From Aquanectria penicillioides (lineage: Eukaryota > Ascomycota > Sordariomycetes > Hypocreales > Nectriaceae), in assembly GCA_003415625.1 (NCBI GenBank), contig PYIU01000006.1, positions 1,922,001 to 1,986,000 on the forward strand: a stretch of 64,000 bases of DNA, in the 5' to 3' direction. Position numbers and translations under genes: made by a program. Below, piece by piece: positions 58,148 through 64,000 of this stretch. A model generated the notes under the pieces. That model did not search any database. It worked only from the letters and a program-made list of their open reading frames with translations, and was not told where the DNA came from. Position 1 is the first letter of the stretch; each line of letters starts with the position of its first letter.

Positions 58148-59371
58148 TTACGCCTTTTTGGATTGTGGCTCTTCGAACAGAAGTTGTCGAGATGTTGCCA
58201 TCGGGTTGACAAGTCGTGTCAGTTTTGGCTTCGTGGATACAGCCATCGACAGGCTGGTTGTGCACACAAGCTTCTCTTTTCTCAATACCCTATCTTGCAT
58301 CCTGCTCGGCTGTTCTTTTGAGGTCAGTACAAGCCAGAGATCAAAAACCACAGCAGTGGATGGGAGCACGAATGCCAAGTACCCCAGAAGTTGTCTTGGA
58401 AGACGGATTCTGACCTCCAATCTAATGATGACGCCCCAAAAAGGGCTGCATAGGAGGTGGCGGGCAAAAATACCATTGTCATCAGAGCAACAACTTTCTT
58501 AGACAAACTATCACGGGAGGCTGCCTTGGCCAATTCAATGCTTGCTAGTGCATCGTCTCGAGCCATCCGCTGCAAAACCTGTTGTCCATGTCAGAATTCT
58601 GCCATAGGTGTATTAGTCAAGGTGCAGATTCACCGCAATGAGTTGATTCTGCGCCCTCGCGCGAATATAATTGGGCTCAAACTCCATTGATCGAATGTTG
58701 CTCTGAATTACTCCTATCGCGTCGCTGACTGAAGCTTTGTGGCCGCTCTCGAGATTCTCAAATACATCTAGTGCTGATTTGCACACTGTAATCCACCGAA
58801 TGGACTTTTCAACTGCAACCATGAGCGACTTCATTTGCAATGACATCTCTGAAAGCTCTTTCACGCGTATTTGAGCCTCATCATCGATGCGCATTCCTAT
58901 GGCAGTTTCCGCAAGTCGGCACTCGGCGCGACGTTCTTGCAATTGTTCACTCGGGTGTCTCGTCGTCTGTGTGGCTATAGAGATGGGTACAAAAAGCGGA
59001 CGGTGAATGAGCTTTAGATTGGCCCTCATGATGACCATGAAGTCTCTGAACAGTGGGTACCTTGGCTTTGAATTCCGGATAAAGGACATGGCTCTAGCCA
59101 CTTTAGTGTGGCAATCATAAGGCCAGACGATCTTGTAAGAAACGCATTCAAGATAGTAGCTTGCGGGTCTGCCATCCACTCCTCCCCCAAGAAAACGCAA
59201 CCCCTTCACATCTCTTGCAACCAGCCCAAGCCCAAATGGGTCGATGTCAAACGGCTCTTGGAGGAGTTTGCAATCCTCAGAATTCGTTTCAAAGGTGAGA
59301 ATGTGACGGTGATGGAGCGGATGGCACACTATTCTGACTAAAACAAGCGGTATGTCAATCCTCGCAATTTG
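58148..59371 (-). CDS. CorA-like magnesium-transporter-fold membrane protein (fungal type), 5' end unresolved, one-base frameshift
   Basis: Two exons are supported: about 59371-58634 and 58578-58148, joined by a 55-bp GT-AG intron. The second holds the fungal CorA-like C-terminus: ARAQNQLIAVLQRMARDDA, SLSKKVVALMTMVFLPATS YAALFGASSLDW (first membrane helix), then NFWG and YLAFVLPSTAVVFDLWLVL (second helix). The second helix is in another frame. Four G on the coding strand (58385-58382) would need to be five, and the exon length is one base short. In this family the helices sit at the C-terminus after a long helical cytosolic region, as here. Many fungal members lack the GMN motif of true Mg2+ channels and none is visible here, so transport is unproven. 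The start codon is not found. A possible acceptor lies at 59371, and coding-like sequence continues upstream to about 59560. Confidence 0.6.
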
Positions 59372-59784
59372 CTGTGCGTTTTCAATTCATTGCCGGTGAT
59401 CACGCTAGAGGCAGTCATTCTCAATAGTTATGGCCAATCTGCGTTCATGGTCGGCAAGAATGGAATTGGGAGCGATTTCTGAGAGCAATATGCATGCAAC
59501 TTGACGAAAAGTGAGGCGACCAGCAGAGGGGCCAATGGTGCCTCATTTTTCATCAACTACAAGTATAAGATTATTTCAAAGCAAGGCGGATTCGTCGTGC
59601 TGCAGGAATTTGGTGCATTAGTCACAGCCTCATCAAGCAAAAATGAACGTGGAATATGCAGTAACTTGTTGTTCACAGCCTGGTTGCCTCACTGCGGGTT
59701 TCCCGCAGGCCAGGGTTCTAGATTCGCAAACGCTTGCTACATGGAATACATCATCTCTGCTATACATTTCACAGCCGACCTCGC
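59372..59784. other. Short interval between the CorA-like gene and the DUF3500 gene
   Basis: It probably contains the missing first exon(s) of the CorA-like gene on the minus strand. A coding-like fragment reading LADHERRLAITIENDCL lies near 59475-59420, and an ATG opens a 44-codon frame near 59770. These could not be joined into one model. Confidence 0.35.
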
Positions 59785-61130
59785 CTACCCCTCCCACTGA
59801 AACTCCTGCTTTAGGCGAGGAATCAGTGGCCGCAGCGCCATACCGTAATCTCCTCCGTTTGGCGTCCTTAGCAGGGTGTGGATGTGGAACTTGGCGGGCT
59901 CCTTGTTCGCCAGGAAGACGCCCGAGTGATGGTCAAACTCGATAATCACAACGGGGCTCTGGATGCGGTAGTAGAAGGGATCCTCGTCGCCGAAGCCGCC
60001 AATCCAGCACCAGTATGTCTCGTGGAAAAAGCTGCGGATCTGCTCGAGACGGAGCTCGAGGGCCTTGGCGGGGAGGTATGAGAGGAACTCTCTGCAGATA
60101 CCGAGGAGAATATCTTGCTGCTCAGAAGTCATCTCAGAGGCCAGGATTCCTTCGTAGGGAACTACGCGATTGTCGCGGTAGGCACCGCAAAGATGCCGCT
60201 GGTCGTCGTGGTTCCAGCGCCCCCAGGGCATCGCGGGATCCTTCATCAACTTGTAGATCTGAGACTTTTCCTGCTTCTCAGCCGGGAGGCTCTGCATAAG
60301 CTTAAGACCAAGGGCCTCCTCCTTGTAAAGAATTCGAGTGCCCTTATACGGACCATCGTCGATCAGGTTGGGCTCGGCGCCAGTGAACCAGGGCGAAATG
60401 ACAATCTGGGTCTTGTAAAGGAGGATGTTGAGGCAGAGATGGTGACCGTAGAAGGAGAAACCCCAGGGAGTCTCAGTTGAAGGCTTTCCGAAGAGAACAA
60501 AGTTGTAAGAGAATTCGTTCATGATGTTGGTCGAGTCTACAAGCTCGCCGAGGAAGCCATTGATGCGCATGGCACCGAGGGCCTTCTGGTAACCCTCGGG
60601 AGAGAGCGTCAGCTCCAAAACCTTGAAGACGGCGGCCTTTTGATCGGAGCTGATCTCCTCGAGACGAACGCCCTTGTCGCTCAGCAGGAACTCGGGGTTG
60701 GACCAGGTGCGCCATTCGGGAGAGTCAATGTGATAGCATGTCTTTGCCCGCTGCGCATCGTCGAGGAGCTGAATAAGCGAATCGGTAGCTTGTACAATGG
60801 AGTCGATGGGAATGCCATCATCGTGAAGATCGAAGAGGCCATGTCGGATGTTGCCTGAAGATGGAAGTTAGCAAGGATTTGAGGCTTGCTTCAAGCCAAT
60901 GCCCGAGAGGTAGACATGCCGTCATTGGTGATGCCCTTGTAAGGCTCCGTCAGCAAGTTGCGCCAATGGAGGAAAAGCCCGTGAAGCCAAGGAGGCTGGC
61001 CGCCGGTCTTGAATTCCTCAGCATATTCATAAGGAGTCTGCTTCTTCATGGTGGTGAAGCGGGGCAGGCTGAGGTCGGGCAGATGCTCGCGAAAGCCGCT
61101 TGTCGCGGCGCCCGTCGATTGAGATGCCAT
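59785..61130 (-). CDS. DUF3500 family protein, with a GC-AG intron
   Basis: Exons 61130-60920 and 60854-59785, giving 426 residues. Family features are GITNDG NIRHGLFDLHDDG near the start, the segment after WGFSFYGHHLCLNILLYKT, GRWNHDDQRHLCGAYRDNR, and near the end the HETYWCWIGGF, YRIQSPVVIIEFDHHSGVFL and FHIHTLLRTPNGGDYG blocks. DUF3500 proteins are widespread in bacteria and fungi. Their biochemical role is not established, and the His/Asp-rich conserved blocks suggest a metal site. There is no signal peptide. The intron is 65 bp and begins GCATGT, a GC-AG intron with a CTAAC branch site. This is the only reading that joins NDG to NIRHGLF in phase. It is divergent from the fumarylacetoacetate-hydrolase gene across 906 bp. 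Confidence 0.85.
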
Positions 61131-62036
61131 GGCTGCGAGATCTAGGGATTGAGGTTACTTTACTGGCGTGAACAGATGAGATTCGGGGATTTCAAGCTGC
61201 ACAGTGGTTTCTCAAGGCTTGTTTAAACCCAATTGACCAGAAAGGAGGAGGATGCGGAGAGCAGACGCCAAGATTTATCTGGGGCGTGTTTGTTTCCTGG
61301 CGATGGAGAGAACGCCTCCCATCGGATCCAAGGCCGATGATGGTACGATGCGAGTACGTAGCTCGCAGTTACGACTCGAGTTCCGGCAAATAATTACATC
61401 AGGTGAACGGATATGGCCATGGCTTGATGAGGAAGACATGGTGCCAAAACCAAACACATTTCCCCATTGAGACGCTTATCCCCCGCGAACCACCGCGTTT
61501 TTCCATTTCCCCAGTTGCCGAACCTCATCGCCGGGTCTCACTGTCAAAGCTTCCCCCGCACTCCGCCCCGCTTCCCGCAGCCTTCGGCTCCAACTCCGCC
61601 GAAGCCGGGCTCTCGGATTACGCAGCATTTGGCCTCGAGTTGGCGTCTTTATCCCCGGTATATTCGCACCGGAATTCCCGCGTCCCCCAAAAACGTCCCC
61701 AGTTCCCAGCTTCCGGCCGCCCAAGTTCCAAGAGACGGGTCTAGAACTGAGCTGCGACGAGCCCTTGGCTCCCGAACACCGGCCCTCCTCCACCACCTCC
61801 TCCACGCACCAGCCGCAGGCTAAGTTACGTCACAAGATCCGCTTCATCTACTGTTGTCTTCAACTTTTCTATCGAGACCTCGGACTAGATACGGCCTGGA
61901 GAGAGCTTTTTTTTTTTCTTTTTTTTTCTTTTTTTTTTAAACCTTTACCATACCTAACCATCGTCATCCAAGCTATTGAACATCATCTCAACCTCAAGAG
62001 TTCAGCTGAGACTGTAGATCATCCCGTCTTTTCACA
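61131..62036. other. Divergent promoter region between the DUF3500 and FAH-family genes
   Basis: 906 bases. A T-rich tract at 61907-61938 (three runs of seven to eleven T) lies 100 bases before the FAH-family start. The middle (61470-61800) is C-rich with chance open frames on both strands. No gene is recognised. Confidence 0.5.
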
Positions 62037-63271
62037 ATGGCTTCATCAACCATCCAGCGTAGGCACTCTTTATTCATTCATTCCACCCGACCCGACCATA
62101 TCCCGTCGCGGCTACACTGAGCATCGTTCGATCTGGCTGACCCTTGCTTTGATACAAACAGGTCTCGTGCGCTTTGTTCCCAAATCTAACCCCTCCAAGG
62201 TTCTCATCGGTCAGCCTGCCGACAAGGATGTCGATGTTGGTGCTGCCGTGCGCAAGGGCCTAGAAGTCGCCGTCAAAGTCTTCTCAGGTTCCTCTGTTCT
62301 GTCCCCCGGAAGTGAGACTGGCAGCACCGAGACCATTGGCCGAGTTCTCTCGCCCCTTGCTCAAAATGAAGTTGGCACGATTCGATGCATTGGCTTGAAC
62401 GTAGGTTTCCTTGCTGTCGCGGTTTGCCAATTGGCTGTGTATAATTCAAAGTGCTTACACAATGGCTGTTAGTACAAGCAACATGCCGCCGAAGTCAAGA
62501 TGGACATTCCCACAATCCCGACCGTATTCATGTACGCAAGCTGTCAATTGCGCACTTGACATGAAAAGTCATTGACTTTTTGCTTTAGGAAGCCCAACAC
62601 CTCCCTTGGCGACCCATGGCCCGCGCCTACGATCCTGCCCAAGCTGACCCAGGTTGATGACTGTGGCGACTACGAGTCCGAGTTAGCGATTATTATTGGC
62701 AAGACGGCCAAGAATGTCAGCGAGGCTGATGCCATGGACTACGTGCTGGGATACACTGCCGCCAATGACGTTTCAAGCCGCACATCACAGCTTAACCAGA
62801 GCCAGTGGTCATTCTCCAAAGGCTTTGACGGAGCCTGCCCAATTGGTAAGTGAAAATTGATGGCCTCCATCCTTGCTACAGTTGTAAGAATCCTCTAACG
62901 CTTCATGTAGGCCCGACTCTTGTATTAAAGTCTCTAATTCCCGATCCCTCCAAGCTATGGATCAAGGGCACTAAGAACGGCCAGGTCCTTCAAGACTGCG
63001 GCATCAAGTAAGACCCGGCATTACCCCCGTCTCTATTCGCATTCTGACCTTTATTCTCTTTAGCGATTTAATCTTCAGCGTTCCCAAGCTTGTTAGCTTC
63101 CTTTCTCAGAGCACCACTCTTCCTGCCGGCACTGTGATCATCACTGGAACTCCCGCGGGCGTTGGCATGGGCAAGAGCCCCAAGGAAACGCTCCGGGATG
63201 GCGACGAGTTTGCAGTAGAGATCTTGCCTCATATCGGCACCCTGGTCAATGTCTTTAAGAACGAGAAATAG
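62037..63271 (+). CDS. Fumarylacetoacetate hydrolase (FAH) family enzyme
   Basis: Six exons: 62037-62058, 62162-62400, 62473-62531, 62589-62845, 62911-63007 and 63064-63271, giving 293 residues; all five introns are GT-AG. The catalytic FAH fold is evident. [16 protein letters not shown] supplies the first metal-binding acids. [14 protein letters not shown] and [16 protein letters not shown] form the central motif. [19 protein letters not shown] closes the active site. The N-terminal part ([20 protein letters not shown]) matches fungal FAHD-type proteins. Such enzymes cleave C-C bonds in beta-diketones or decarboxylate oxaloacetate; the exact substrate cannot be told. No mitochondrial presequence is obvious. 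Its neighbour is the divergent DUF3500 gene, but no pathway link is evident. Confidence 0.9.
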
Positions 63272-63532
63272 AGTCAAAGTAATATGAAACGCGCCAAGAG
63301 CAATTGAATATAGACCAACAATTAAAATGTATACATATGCCATAAGCTAAAAATTGTTTGCGATGTGATTGCGATATTCCACGTATACCATAGATCGATC
63401 ACTTTAAACAGCCACTGTGGCATAGATGTGAAATGGTATCAGTTCCATCCAAAGCGAGATCTATCAAGTCACTGAAGCAGTCATTCCGTGTATCATTCAT
63501 CTTGTTTATATTGATCTTTTAATTTCTCTGAA

Positions 63533-63997
63533 TTAACCCAGCAGCTTGGGGACCTCCTCCACCAAGTACTCAACCACGGCGTCCGGTCCTCGCTCCACCT
63601 GCAGTCCCGTGGGAATCGCGTGCGTCTTAATGTCGGGCACCACCGACTTGGCCGTCGAAAAGATGGTGTTTGCCTCCTCAGCAGTCCACATTGAGGCGCA
63701 GAACTGTGTGTTTTGGTCAATTCCAATGCTTCTACTTGGTGTATTTGGAACAACTCACAATGACGTTGGGCTTGTACTTGGTCACCTTGGGCAGGACCTC
63801 GGCAATGTCTGTCATTGGGTATCAGATATTTATACAGGAGACAAACGGCATCCTTGAAACTCACTCTCGCAGTTGTCCAGGTGCTCAATCTCGTATTTGT
63901 CCTTGAGGGCCTCAATCATGCGTCCGATGAGACGCTTGGCCCGCTCCGGGGCCGTGTTAACGGTAAGAAGTCTCCAGGGGCCGCTTCGAACAGACAT
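63533..63997 (-). CDS. Small protein of unknown function, 117 residues
   Basis: Exons 63997-63865, 63808-63759 and 63703-63533; introns of 56 and 55 bp have GTGAGT donors and the phases join exactly. Not recognised as a named family. The order of strands and helices looks like a small alpha/beta (Rossmann-like) domain: WRLLTVNTAPERAKRLIGRM (strand then helix), KYEIEHLDN, KPNVIFCASMWTAEEANTIF (strand, Cys, helix), and VPDIKTHAIPTGLQVERGP. It ends in an amphipathic helix YLVEEVPKLLG. There is no signal peptide. The ATG at 63997 is three bases from the window edge, so an upstream exon cannot be excluded. It is convergent with the FAH-family gene (261 bp apart). Confidence 0.75.
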
Positions 63998-64000
63998 GAT

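Noticed and set aside
1..64000. CRISPR array, phage, plasmid or biosynthetic gene cluster
   Set aside because: No spaced direct repeats, and no integrase, polyketide, peptide-synthetase or terpene-synthase motifs. The genes are eukaryotic housekeeping genes with introns.

Overview
The window is nuclear DNA of a filamentous ascomycete, most likely a Sordariomycete and probably Hypocreales. Genes carry short introns (about 46-170 bp, GT-AG, often with a CTAAC/CTGAC branch site), pyrimidine-rich leaders are common, and the proteins read like Neurospora/Fusarium-type orthologues. Spacing is loose: 20 protein genes and one tRNA gene in 64 kb, with several gene-free gaps of 1.5-4 kb and one of 12 kb. 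Species assignment is inference only.

Layout, left to right. 0-14 kb: mitochondrial ribosomal protein uL5m (partial, -), a CYLD-like ubiquitin protease ending in a CaaX box (+), TOM40 (-), and a 6-phosphofructo-2-kinase whose phosphatase half has lost its catalytic histidine (+). 14-26 kb: a 12-kb stretch without a convincing gene, ending in a repeat- and pyrimidine-rich leader. 26-35 kb: GSK-3 kinase (+), nuclear cap-binding subunit CBP80 (+), and a replication-foci-domain (RFTS) protein with a C2H2-like finger (-). 36-42 kb: tRNA pseudouridine synthase PUS4 (+), a Sec2-domain Rab GEF (-), exosome subunit CSL4 (-). 44-49 kb: a YOR1-type ABCC transporter (+), followed by an AT-rich island. 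50-58 kb: CSI2-like membrane protein (-), VPS68/TMEM50 family protein (+), a small unknown protein (+), GET4 (-) and tRNA-Gly(CCC) (+). 58-64 kb: a CorA-like membrane protein (-), a DUF3500 protein (-), a fumarylacetoacetate-hydrolase family enzyme (+) and a 117-residue unknown protein (-).

These are mostly housekeeping genes (RNA processing, mitochondrial import and translation, membrane traffic, signalling). They do not form a biosynthetic cluster or defence system, and I see no CRISPR, phage or intact transposon. The most instructive pattern is that four genes (tom40, pus4, yor1 and the CorA-like gene) each carry exactly one missing base, always in a run of four to six G/C. This points to homopolymer errors in the assembly rather than four independent pseudogenes. 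The best biological leads are the CYLD-like, potentially prenylated ubiquitin protease, the RFTS protein without a methyltransferase, and the phosphatase-dead PFK-2.
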